From positions 1-64,000 of the forward strand of contig CAISLN010000006.1 in the NCBI GenBank assembly GCA_903886275.1: a DNA stretch of 64,000 nucleotides, written 5' to 3'. The position numbers and the translations under genes were made by a program. The notes beneath the pieces are model-generated. The model worked only from the letters and a program-made list of their open reading frames with translations. It was not told where the DNA came from and ran no database searches. This stretch comes from an uncultured beta proteobacterium. Lineage in GTDB: Bacteria; Pseudomonadota; Gammaproteobacteria; Burkholderiales; Burkholderiaceae_C. Of this stretch, positions 51,601 through 58,267 are shown piece after piece; position 1 is the stretch's first letter; each line of letters opens with the position of its first letter.

Positions 51601-52524
51601 GATGTCCACGGTGGCGCCAGCGCCGGTAGTGGTACTGCTCGCAGTGGCGTTCACGACCGTGTTGCTGGCGTTCTTGATTTGTAGCGTGAACTGGTCGCTG
51701 GGAGCCAGGCGGCCATCGCCAAGGACCTTGTTCAGGGCGATTTTCGAGGTGGTTGCAACCGTGCAGATGTTGTCTGCGATGTTGGCGATCTGCACATCGG
51801 TCTTCAGAAAGTTGCTCACATTGATGTAAGCGATATTGGCACCGGTGGTTTCGCCCGTCGCAGGACCGCTGACGTTGTCCCGAATAAAAATAATGTCGCC
51901 GGAGGCGGGCACCTTGTAGAGTCCCGCTGCGTCGTTATAGGTGGCAGCCTTGGTGGCGCCTATGTAGACCGAAATGGTTCCACTGGAACTTCGGGTCAGG
52001 GTAATGAGCGAATACTTGCCAGCTGCAAACGCGCTGGTGAATACGTTGCCGTTGGGGTAAAAGTTCAAATCGTTGTTGAGCGCATAGATGCCGGAGTCCA
52101 GCGTGCCGTCACTGAAGTCCAACCAGCGCTTCCAGCTTCCCAAGGTGTCGAGTTTGGCCAACATGGTGATGGAATATTCAGAATAGTCGGTACCCAGTCC
52201 GACGGTGCTTTGAACCCCGGACCGGGTGACTACGTGATAGATCTGCTTGGTTCCGCAATTCGACGTGCTGCCATTGGAGTTGAGCACTGCGATGGTGTCA
52301 TTGCTGAATGTGTTGCCGGGTGACTCACCGGCATAGTCCACCGGCTTGAGCGTCTGGTTATTGACGGTGCCTGTGGAAAGCGAAGGACTGTCCTTCAAAT
52401 TGCCCAGGAACAGATAGGTGTTGTCGATAACTACAGCCTGTGCCCCCATCGAAAGGGTGCAGTATGCGACCCCCGCGACAAGCAGCCGTCGCAGCACTCT
52501 GCGGATCTCTACGAATTTACGCAT
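48637..52524 (-). CDS. Giant secreted repeat protein, adhesin-like
   Basis: The 1295-aa precursor has a long signal region ending near VAYCTLSMGAQA. The first ~230 mature residues look like a LamG/concanavalin-type sandwich (LDTLGSWKRWLDFSDGTLDS). From about residue 260 there are four or more related repeats with the pattern KxLGxxRxxxxDQFTxxI, CTNA, GQTYTLTEAG and CTITNTQ, typical of prealbumin-like (SpaA/DUF11-type) stalk domains. An SdrD-B-like domain (GKIILDDGAGNGTAHDGVQN) lies near 945, and a DUF11-like end (GQVIEYRLQFENTAAAAVTA) near 1200. The protein is Ser/Thr/Ala-rich with almost no charged helices, as for a surface fibre. No LPXTG, PEP-CTERM or T9SS tail is visible; the anchoring is unknown. 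Confidence 0.8.
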   Translation of the reverse strand: MRKFVEIRRVLRRLLVAGVAYCTLSMGAQAVVIDNTYLFLGNLKDSPSLSTGTVNNQTLKPVDYAGESPGNTFSNDTIAVLNSNGSTSNCGTKQIYHVVTRSGVQSTVGLGTDYSEYSITMLAKLDTLGSWKRWLDFSDGTLDSGIYALNNDLNFYPNGNVFTSAFAAGKYSLITLTRSSSGTISVYIGATKAATYNDAAGLYKVPASGDIIFIRDNVSGPATGETTGANIAYINVSNFLKTDVQIANIADNICTVATTSKIALNKVLGDGRLAPSDQFTLQIKNASNTVVNATASSTTTGAGATVDIATGTTGSFTASGGQTYTLTEAGAGGTNISSYLSSIACTNASTGSTTVLPRGQIVGGSSFSLTPAILDDIRCTITNTQRPPVLRFTAALGTPRQGANDQFTVAIADGSGTLVSSSTNSTSAGTGSQTTAGKGTTDFYTATPGSTYTLQETMAAGSPSALSQYGKKVVCTNARSAGLNVASITTLGQSMAPLAGDVIDCVVTNTAIPTLVLNQISHLGIGSFSYTGNNGWGTQTVSTTSADGAGTPTAAQALNQANIDTTLSASLAAGWSLRSVACVDNNASVNGNSGTFGVVSGGTLSLPAAKILSNSQLTCTVIADLGPTLTVIKLVNGTPSRVNANDRFTIGLSSNSIAGRASLPTACLVGTSSTGTSLTCTTDNSASAATVAAQVATFALVADGSTTYTLSDAMGAGSGSALNVYKTNFSCSVSNIASVTTKGNAGPILAASPVALPAKALTLTPTGSPLASSYTIRPGSADQIVCTFENQAAVAKLTVKKIATGGLGSFTFNGTSANANGFSTNSSYTVSTTSSAAASGDTVNLLQTNALTEILEVSKSGWSLRSVACIDANASATGNPGTFGALNSGVLSIPANRVLPASDLQCTFANEYVGYGVSGKIILDDGAGNGTAHDGVQNGAESALAGVLVRLSNCAGQVYSTATTAADGSFFLSLKDAPTGQDVCVQQAPSSSYSLVSVKAGSTGASFDNATAALHLSAAPGTDYTGVVFGNILKSTLTRNNVGQVVASNTQTYTHTFTAGTTGSVSFGITDSSPGGSPWSSVLYLDSDCSGKLSSSSKVLSLPQTTKVGDRICLIVKVMAPATAAPGTANTGVLTATQTLSLPTLSPNTAQTGLENFDLSTVTVGGVLTLHKEFRILSNCPSDGASSLALASPFASTGVALPGQVIEYRLQFENTAAAAVTAVRIFDVVPVYSTLEQAFCISAPTRGLIGCSVATPANVASGNPVSWTLADASTAVTGLQPTDKGLVGLCVRIQQ

Positions 52525-52697
52525 CGGCGTTCTCCGCCTCCAAATGTCAAACCAAGGATGCCCTCCGATGCAAATGGCCGAAGGAATTAAATTTAAATGC
52601 AGTTAATTCGGCTATTAATAGACATAAATGCAAAAAACGCATGTTATCTAAAAAACAGATGGTTGCATTTTTTTTATGCGCTGCCTGTACAAACGGC
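52525..52697. other. AT-rich intergenic region upstream of the giant secreted protein
   Basis: These 173 bases are clearly more AT-rich than their surroundings (for example AATTAAATTTAAATGC and a run of eight T's near 52675). They should contain the minus-strand promoter of the 1295-aa protein gene and the 5' neighbour's terminator. TGCAAAAAACGCATG and GGTTGCATTTTTTT near 52628-52676 are weakly symmetrical. No specific motif is recognised. Confidence 0.45.
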
Positions 52698-53375
52698 TTA
52701 ATCCGCCAGCCACTCCACAAAGTCCGCCTGCGATTGCGCGCTGATGGTGTGCGCCGTGGGGTAGAGCTGCAGGCGGTGTGAAACGCCCAGTTGGGTCAGC
52801 AGCGCATCCGAGCGCTGCGCCCAGTGCACCGGCAGGATGTTGTCCTGTTCCCCATGGCTGACAAAGGCCTTGAGCTTGGCGAGACGCTCTTTGCTCGCAA
52901 TGTGCGGCTCCAGCTCCGGCAATATGCGCCCCGACAGCATGCCAAAGCCTTTGACGCTTTCGGGTGACGACAGTGCCACGCTGGCGCTCATGATGCCGCC
53001 TTGGCTAAAGCCGGCAACCACGGTCTGCTCCGGCGCAATGCCATGCTCTTGCTGCAATTGCTGCAGCAACTGGATCAGCAGCTTGCGGCTGTGCTCGGCC
53101 TGTTCCGGATTGATCTGCGGACCGCTTGCCGTGAAGTTCACGATGAACCAGGCGAACTGCTGCGGTCCCATGGTCAGCGGACCGCGTGCAAACACCACCA
53201 GGGTGTCTGGATCGATGCCGCTGGCCAGCTCGAGCAGACCGCTTTCGTTGCTGCCCACGCCGTGCAGCAGCACCAGCAGTTGGGTCGGTCGATCGGGCCC
53301 ACTTTGGCGGGTGCGATAGCCCAGGCCGGTGCTGCTGTCTGTCTGCAGGGGACTCAATGTGTAAGGGGTGTTCAT
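52698..53375 (-). CDS. Carboxylesterase/phospholipase (alpha/beta hydrolase)
   Basis: The 225-aa cytoplasmic enzyme belongs to the YpfH/EstB-like small carboxylesterases: LLVLLHGVGSNESGLLELAS with the oxyanion HG, the nucleophile GFSQGG with Ser124, then the catalytic Asp in SHGEQDNILP and His in TAHTIS. The length fits the family. The likely substrates are short-chain esters or lysophospholipids. It is followed on the same strand by the giant secreted protein gene and preceded by the DODA-type dioxygenase gene, whose stop lies 18 bases before its start, so the two may be co-transcribed. Confidence 0.92.
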   Translation of the reverse strand: MNTPYTLSPLQTDSSTGLGYRTRQSGPDRPTQLLVLLHGVGSNESGLLELASGIDPDTLVVFARGPLTMGPQQFAWFIVNFTASGPQINPEQAEHSRKLLIQLLQQLQQEHGIAPEQTVVAGFSQGGIMSASVALSSPESVKGFGMLSGRILPELEPHIASKERLAKLKAFVSHGEQDNILPVHWAQRSDALLTQLGVSHRLQLYPTAHTISAQSQADFVEWLAD

Positions 53376-53393
53376 GGTGTGGGTTCGGGTTTT

Positions 53394-54203
53394 TCAATGC
53401 GTGGCTGTTGACGGCTTCATGCCCCAGACAAAGGAGTCCATGGACAGCATGCCGTGTTCAATGCTGCCGTCTATGAGCCGGGCCGTGTCGCCTTCAAGCT
53501 GTGCGCCCAAGGCCACCAGTAGCGGCAAAAAGTGCTCTTCGCTTGGGTGTGCGCGCACCGCATGGGGGGCCTCTGCGCGGTAGCGGATCATGGCTTGCAA
53601 GGCATTGGCCAGCACCGCGGTGCGCACCCAGTTGGAGAACGCTTGCACATAGCCGGCGGGCTGGGTCGTTCCTTGGCGGAATTCGCCCAGGTTGTGCGTC
53701 ATGCTGCCCGAAGCCACGATCAGCACGCCTTGCTGGCGCAGCGGTGCCAGGGCACGCCCCAGTTGCACGGCCTGCTCGGTCGTCAGGTCGTAAGGCATGG
53801 AGACCTGAAACACCGGCAGCTGCGCCTTGGGCAACAGGTGGTAGAGCGGCACCCAGGCGCCATGGTCCAGACCGCGGCGCGCATCCAGGCGGGTGGCAAG
53901 GCCGGCCTCGCTCAACAGCTTGGCCGTTTGTTCGGCGATATCGGTTGCGCCGGCTGCAGGGTACTTCAGCGCATACAGGGCCGAGGGAAAGCCGCCGAAG
54001 TCGTAAATCGTTTCGGGTGCTTCGGTGTTCGACACTTCGACGCCCCTGGTTTGCCAGTGCGGCGAGACCACCAACACGGCGCGCAGGCCCTCCAACTGCG
54101 CACCCAACGCCTTCAATTGGGGACCCAGCTTGCCGGGCTCTAGGGCAAAGGTGGGTGCGCCGTGGGAGATAAAGAAAAGCGGGGCTTGGGTGGTGGCTTG
54201 CAT
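53394..54203 (-). CDS. Extradiol ring-cleavage dioxygenase, DODA/YgiD type
   Basis: The 269-aa protein is a class III (LigB-type) dioxygenase of the 4,5-DOPA dioxygenase group: PLFFISHGAPTFALEPGKLG with a metal-binding His, VVSPHWQTRGVEV with another His, RRGLDHGAWVPLYHLLPKAQ and SGSMTHNLGEF. These His residues bind Fe(II) or Zn(II). It opens catechol-type rings. The physiological substrate is unknown. It is divergent from a LysR regulator (start 54321, 117 bases away) that probably controls it. The start at 54203 (MQATTQAPLF) is used because the family begins there. Confidence 0.9.
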   Translation of the reverse strand: MQATTQAPLFFISHGAPTFALEPGKLGPQLKALGAQLEGLRAVLVVSPHWQTRGVEVSNTEAPETIYDFGGFPSALYALKYPAAGATDIAEQTAKLLSEAGLATRLDARRGLDHGAWVPLYHLLPKAQLPVFQVSMPYDLTTEQAVQLGRALAPLRQQGVLIVASGSMTHNLGEFRQGTTQPAGYVQAFSNWVRTAVLANALQAMIRYRAEAPHAVRAHPSEEHFLPLLVALGAQLEGDTARLIDGSIEHGMLSMDSFVWGMKPSTATH

Positions 54204-54320
54204 GGGGGCTTTCGTAAGGGGTTTGGCGCCACCTTGGCAGCGCATGGGTTGAACTGTATTGGTTCCGGCCACCAAGATAAACATGCAAAAATAGGATTCA
54301 TTGTTTCAACGGGAGGGATA

Positions 54321-55214
54321 GTGGACCGATTCTTGGAAATGCAAACCTTCCATGCCGTGGTCGATGCCGGCAGCTTTGTGAAGGCCGCAGATGCGCTGGG
54401 CCTGTCCAAGGCGGCGGTGTCGCGCTATGTGGTGGACATGGAGACGCGCCTGGGCGTGCGCCTCTTGCACCGCACCACGCGCCGCCTGTCGCTCACCGAC
54501 GAGGGTCAGATGTTTTATGCCCGCAGCAAGGAGTTGCTGGCCGAACTGGAAGAGGCCGAGGCCGAGGTGACATCGCGCAGCGAGGCCGCCACCGGACTGC
54601 TGCGCGTGAACGCGCCCTTCACCTTTGGCATCCTGCAGCTGGCGCCGCTGTGGGGGCAGTTCAAGGCGCTGCACCCCAAGGTGGCGCTGGACATCACCCT
54701 GGCCGACCGGCTGGTGGACCTGGTGGAGGAGGGTTATGACGTGGCCATTCGCATCGCCACCCTGGCCAGTTCCACCCTGGTAAGCAAGCGCCTGGCCACT
54801 ACCCGCATGGTGCTGTGTGCCTCGCCTGCCTATCTGGCGCAGCATGGCAGGCCTACCCATCCATCCGAGCTGGCGGCACACGCCGTGATTGCCTACGTCT
54901 ACTGGGCCACCCGCGACGAATGGCGCTTTGACGGGCCCGGGGGCGCGGTGCGCGTCAAGACCCAACCCATCATGGGCACCAACAACGGCGACACCTGCCG
55001 TGCCGCCGCCCTGGCGCACCAGGGTGTGATTCTGCAGCCCAGCTTTCTGGTCGGGCCGGACCTGGCTGCCGGTACCCTGGTGGAACTGATGCCAGAGTAC
55101 AAATCCCTGGAGCTGGGCATTTACGCCGTTTACCCCACGCGCAAACATGTACCTGCCAAGGTGCGCGCCCTGGTGGATTTCTTGCAGGCCCACTTCAGCC
55201 GGCAGGACTGGTAG
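54321..55214 (+). CDS. LysR-family regulator (CrgA-like)
   Basis: The 297-aa protein has an N-terminal helix-turn-helix (MQTFHAVVDAGSFVKAADAL, then GLSKAAVSRYVVDMETRLGV) and an effector-binding domain from ~90 (TGLLRVNAPFTFGILQLAPL, DITLADRLVDLVEEGYDVAI), typical of the CrgA group. I start at GTG 54321 because a strong GGGAGGGATA lies right upstream; translation from earlier starts would run over the operator region. It is divergent from the dioxygenase gene and likely regulates it. Confidence 0.9.
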   Translation: MDRFLEMQTFHAVVDAGSFVKAADALGLSKAAVSRYVVDMETRLGVRLLHRTTRRLSLTDEGQMFYARSKELLAELEEAEAEVTSRSEAATGLLRVNAPFTFGILQLAPLWGQFKALHPKVALDITLADRLVDLVEEGYDVAIRIATLASSTLVSKRLATTRMVLCASPAYLAQHGRPTHPSELAAHAVIAYVYWATRDEWRFDGPGGAVRVKTQPIMGTNNGDTCRAAALAHQGVILQPSFLVGPDLAAGTLVELMPEYKSLELGIYAVYPTRKHVPAKVRALVDFLQAHFSRQDW

Positions 55215-55271
55215 GAATCTTGCGCGCAGCGCCGAACTGCGATACTCCCCCATGCCCCGTACACAGCCACC

Positions 55272-55901
55272 ATGACCGCCACCGATCACAGCTTCTACAG
55301 TTACGAGCCGCGCGCCGGCCATGGTCTGGCGCACGATCCGTTCAATGCCATCGTCGGCCCGCGCCCGATTGGCTGGATTGCCTCGCGCAGCGCCGCAGGT
55401 GCCGTCAATCTGGCGCCCTATAGCTTTTTCAACGCCTTCAACTACGTGCCACCCATCATTGGTTTTGCCAGCATTGGCGCCAAGGACACGCTGCGCAACA
55501 TCGAGGAAACCGGCGAGTTTGTCTGGAACCTGGTGACCCGCCCCTTGGCCGAGCAAATGAACCAGACCTGCGCGCCAGTCGGTCCCGAGGTCAACGAATT
55601 TGAGTTGGCAGGGCTGGAGATGGCAGCCTCTCGCTTGGTGGCGGTTCCGCGCGTGGCGCAAAGCCCGGTGAGCTTTGAATGCCGCAAGACCCAGGTGCTG
55701 CAACTGCAGTCTGCCAGCGGCAACGCCATCCCCACCTGGCTGGTGCTGGGCGAGGTGGTGGCGGTGCATATTGCCAAGCGGCTGCTCAAGGACGGTGTCT
55801 ACCAGACCGCCGAATCACAGACGGTGCTGCGCGGCGGCGGTCCGGCAGACTATTTTGAGATCGGCCCCGAGCAGCTGTTTCGCATGGCACGGCCCGGCTA
55901 A
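55272..55901 (+). CDS. Flavin reductase-like FMN-binding protein
   Basis: The 209-aa protein has the flavin-reductase split-barrel: NAIVGPRPIGWIASRSAAGA, VNLAPYSFFNAFNYVPPIIG, then GEFVWNLVTRPLAEQMNQTC. It binds FMN and probably reduces it or uses it, with NADH, to supply a partner oxygenase. It follows the LysR gene with a 57-base gap and precedes an unknown gene by 11 bases. A link to the ring-cleavage dioxygenase is possible but not shown. Confidence 0.9.
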   Translation: MTATDHSFYSYEPRAGHGLAHDPFNAIVGPRPIGWIASRSAAGAVNLAPYSFFNAFNYVPPIIGFASIGAKDTLRNIEETGEFVWNLVTRPLAEQMNQTCAPVGPEVNEFELAGLEMAASRLVAVPRVAQSPVSFECRKTQVLQLQSASGNAIPTWLVLGEVVAVHIAKRLLKDGVYQTAESQTVLRGGGPADYFEIGPEQLFRMARPG

Positions 55902-55912
55902 TAGACGCGGCC

Positions 55913-56452
55913 ATGCCCTCCATGCCAACCCACAGCGAAGAAGAAATCTCGCAGCAAGCCTATGCCGCGGCGCGCCTAAGTGCCGGGCCAGGGCCCTGTA
56001 TCGTCGCCTTGCACATAGGCGCAGAGCAGACCGCTATCGCCGTGGGGCGGGGGGCTTTACCGGACATGGTCACGCTCTTGCCCATGGGTGCCGAGCGCAC
56101 GGCGCGTGAGCAATTTCGCAGCGCGCCGCCCACGCCGCTAGCGATGGAGAACGCGATTCAGGTGGTGGAAGACGGGGTGATGCCGCTGCGACCGTTGATC
56201 CCACTCGATGCCTTGCTTTTTAGTGCGGACGTCGGCCTGCGCGAGATCGCGCTGCTGTCGGGCTTGGCGCCCGATGCGACCCTGCAACTTGAGGCCATGG
56301 AGCGCAGCTTTAACCGGCTGGTGGCAGTAGTGGAGGGCTTGCCCGATGCGCAGCTGCCTGCGTCGAATGCTTTTGCGGCCAGGCTTTTGATACTGCGGGA
56401 GTTCATGCACCACCTGCAGTTCGCGCACATTGTGGTGCTGCATGCGCCATAA
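55913..56452 (+). CDS. Conserved-looking protein of unknown function, 179 aa
   Basis: The soluble 179-aa protein starts 11 bases after the flavin reductase stop, so it is probably co-transcribed. It has a region of strands (GPCIVALHIGAEQTAIAVGR) followed by helices (PTPLAMENAIQVVEDGVMPL and later NRLVAVVEGLPDAQL, LLILREFMHHLQFAHIV). No domain is recognised. A repeated AMENAIQVVED-type helix suggests a compact alpha/beta fold. Confidence 0.6.
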   Translation: MPSMPTHSEEEISQQAYAAARLSAGPGPCIVALHIGAEQTAIAVGRGALPDMVTLLPMGAERTAREQFRSAPPTPLAMENAIQVVEDGVMPLRPLIPLDALLFSADVGLREIALLSGLAPDATLQLEAMERSFNRLVAVVEGLPDAQLPASNAFAARLLILREFMHHLQFAHIVVLHAP

Positions 56453-56717
56453 AAGGCCCATGCCTTGGAGCCGGTTTGCCTGGATGCTGGCACCCGGTGC
56501 TTGGACCCCGCAGACCGGTTGGTACCTGGTCTATGGGGTGGCCGACTACGTGGTGCTCAACCTGGGAGAGGATGCCGCCATGGTGGCCTTCATGTTCTGT
56601 TAGCTGACCTTTGTCAGTGGGTATTGGATTCGACTGCGGCCGGTCAACCGCTGTAAGCGAGAATGCGTTGTTTGTTTCTATACTCCCCCCTTTTACCAAC
56701 CCTTGAGGATTTTTTCC

Positions 56718-57023
56718 ATGTCGAATCGCCGCGAATTCATCGTTCAGTTCAGCCTCGGAACCTCCGCCCTTTTGGCCGGCCAAGCTTTTGCCCAAGGCGC
56801 CATGGTGGCCGATGCCGACCCTCAGGCTGCTGCACTCGCCTACAAGGCCGACGGCACCAAGACCGACAAGACCAAGTTCCCCAAGTACGCCGCCGATCAA
56901 AAGTGCAGCAGCTGCGCCCTGTTCCAAGGCAAGGCCGGTGACAAGGCCGGTGCCTGCCCGCTGTTCGCTGGCAAGCAAGTTTCCGCCAACGGCTGGTGCA
57001 GTGCGTACGCCAAGAAGGCCTAA
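56718..57023 (+). CDS. High-potential iron-sulfur protein (HiPIP)
   Basis: The 101-aa precursor has a twin-arginine signal (MSNRREFIVQFSLGTSALLA). The mature HiPIP binds one 4Fe-4S cluster through Cys63, Cys66, Cys80 and Cys94 (CSSCALFQ, GACPLF, NGWCSAY), the standard HiPIP spacing. Export through Tat fits cluster insertion in the cytoplasm. It is a soluble periplasmic electron carrier (to photosynthetic reaction centres or terminal oxidases in Rhodoferax-type bacteria). The ATG at 56718 follows TTGAGGATTTTTTCC. The next gene starts 35 bases downstream, but a perfect terminator stem lies within that gene. Confidence 0.95.
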   Translation: MSNRREFIVQFSLGTSALLAGQAFAQGAMVADADPQAAALAYKADGTKTDKTKFPKYAADQKCSSCALFQGKAGDKAGACPLFAGKQVSANGWCSAYAKKA

Positions 57024-57058
57024 GTCCAGCATTGAGACTGGCCTTGTAGGGGCTGCGC

Positions 57059-57385
57059 TTGTCTGACGAAAATCAGGTCGAGATACCGCAGTCCTTCATT
57101 GCACTGTTCATGGAACCGGGTCGCAGCAAACCCGCTGCGACCCGGTTTTTTATTGCCGAACGCTATGAGCTGTGTGAAGACATGGCCAGCCTGCTGACGC
57201 AAACCGCGCAAGAAATGCTGCACGGTATGGGCATCACCGAAAACGATGTGCTGCAGCGCTGCTACCAAGGGCTGGCGGTGGACAACGGTGTGGTCAACGC
57301 CTTGGAAGCCGAGTGGGTGGTGCGCCGACTGGCCGAGCTGTCGCAGTGGCCGCAACCCGCTGTCCTGATAGCCGCAAGCGCTTAG
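57059..57385 (+). CDS. Conserved hypothetical protein with embedded terminator
   Basis: The 108-aa product starts at TTG (MSDENQVEIPQSFIALFMEP) with AGGGG upstream. It continues GRSKPAATRFFIAERYELCE and LTQTAQEMLHGMGITENDVL, then WVVRRLAELSQWP. This reads like a small helical protein of Burkholderiales; I recall similar sequences without a proven function. A perfect 14-bp stem with T-tract (57114-57152) lies over codons for residues 19-32, so transcription may be attenuated inside the gene. It is convergent with the SMP-30 gene, overlapping it by 4 bases. Confidence 0.65.
   Translation: MSDENQVEIPQSFIALFMEPGRSKPAATRFFIAERYELCEDMASLLTQTAQEMLHGMGITENDVLQRCYQGLAVDNGVVNALEAEWVVRRLAELSQWPQPAVLIAASA
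57114..57152 (+). terminator. Perfect intrinsic terminator inside a coding sequence
   Basis: AACCGGGTCGCAGC (57114-57127) and GCTGCGACCCGGTT (57134-57147) are exact complements with a 6-base loop AAACCC, followed by TTT and TATT. It lies 91 bases after the HiPIP stop and inside the next ORF. It would end the HiPIP transcript unless ribosomes translating the overlapping ORF keep the stem open. Confidence 0.85.
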
Positions 57386-58254
57386 CCAAAGGTCCGGGGC
57401 AATAGGCCCGCCACACCGAGTCGCAGCAGGAACACCGCGCCTGATGCCGGGTACTGCGCCAGTTGCACGGGCGTCATGCCATTGCGCGCACTGGTCACCA
57501 CCAGACTCTTCAGGTCTTCGCCCCCAAAGGCCAGGCAGGTGATCTGCAGGGCCGGAAGGTCCACGCGCTGCAGCAACTCACCATCGGGCGTGAACTGGCG
57601 TATGCAGGCTCCGCCCCAAAACGCAATCCAGACATTGCCATCGGCGTCCATGGTCATGCCGTCGGGCGTACCCATCGGGCCGCCAAATCGCTTCCACTGC
57701 TGTTTGTCCATTAACTCGCCGTTCGGGCTGACTCTGTAGCGGTAGACGCGGTTCAGGAAGCTGTCGGTGTGCAGCATGCGCCGCCCATCTTCGCTGATGC
57801 AGGGTCCGTTCGCGATGTGGAGGCCCTGCTCCAGCACGGTAAAGGAGCCATCCGGGTCCAGCCTTGTGAGTTGGCCGTCCGGGCGGGCAGGGTCCCGGTT
57901 GTTCATCGAGCCGGCCCAGATGCGGCCATGGCAATCCGCCTTGGCATCGTTCAGCCGCACGTCCATCTGACCGGCATGGGGCGAGCCCAGCATCTCCAGG
58001 CGCAGCTCCGGCTCCAGCCAGAGGCGGGCAAAGCCCGATTGCAGGCCGGCCATGAAACCGTCGCCATCCTTGCGCGCAATCAGCCAGCCTATGCGCTCGG
58101 GCAGCTTCCAGCTTTGGCGCAGGTCGGTGGCCGGAGTCCAGGCATGCAGCGCACAGCCGTGGATATCGACAAAGAAGAAACGGCCAGACGGTGCGTGCCA
58201 CATGGCGCCTTCGCCCAGGTCGAGTTCGGCGGGCCAGATGGTTTGAATGTCCAA
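57382..58254 (-). CDS. SMP-30/gluconolactonase-like sugar lactonase
   Basis: The 290-aa protein has the six-bladed beta-propeller of the SMP-30/regucalcin family: ELDLGEGAMWHAPSGRFFFV with the metal Glu, RLNDAKADCHGRIWAGSMNN with Asn/Asp ligands, and SEDGRRMLHTDSFLNRVYRY. It hydrolyses sugar lactones in the cytoplasm. It is the last gene of the galactoside operon, so galactonolactone or a related lactone is the likely substrate, which hints that part of the galactose is used by an oxidative route. No other enzyme of such a route lies in the window. Confidence 0.92.
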   Translation of the reverse strand: MDIQTIWPAELDLGEGAMWHAPSGRFFFVDIHGCALHAWTPATDLRQSWKLPERIGWLIARKDGDGFMAGLQSGFARLWLEPELRLEMLGSPHAGQMDVRLNDAKADCHGRIWAGSMNNRDPARPDGQLTRLDPDGSFTVLEQGLHIANGPCISEDGRRMLHTDSFLNRVYRYRVSPNGELMDKQQWKRFGGPMGTPDGMTMDADGNVWIAFWGGACIRQFTPDGELLQRVDLPALQITCLAFGGEDLKSLVVTSARNGMTPVQLAQYPASGAVFLLRLGVAGLLPRTFG

Positions 58255-58267
58255 GGGAGTTGTCCTG

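Noticed and set aside
56460-56603. A 47-codon ORF (MPWSRFAWMLAPGAWTPQTG...) with AAGG before its ATG
   Set aside because: No recognisable family and only short; it could be real or decayed coding sequence, but support is too weak for a feature.
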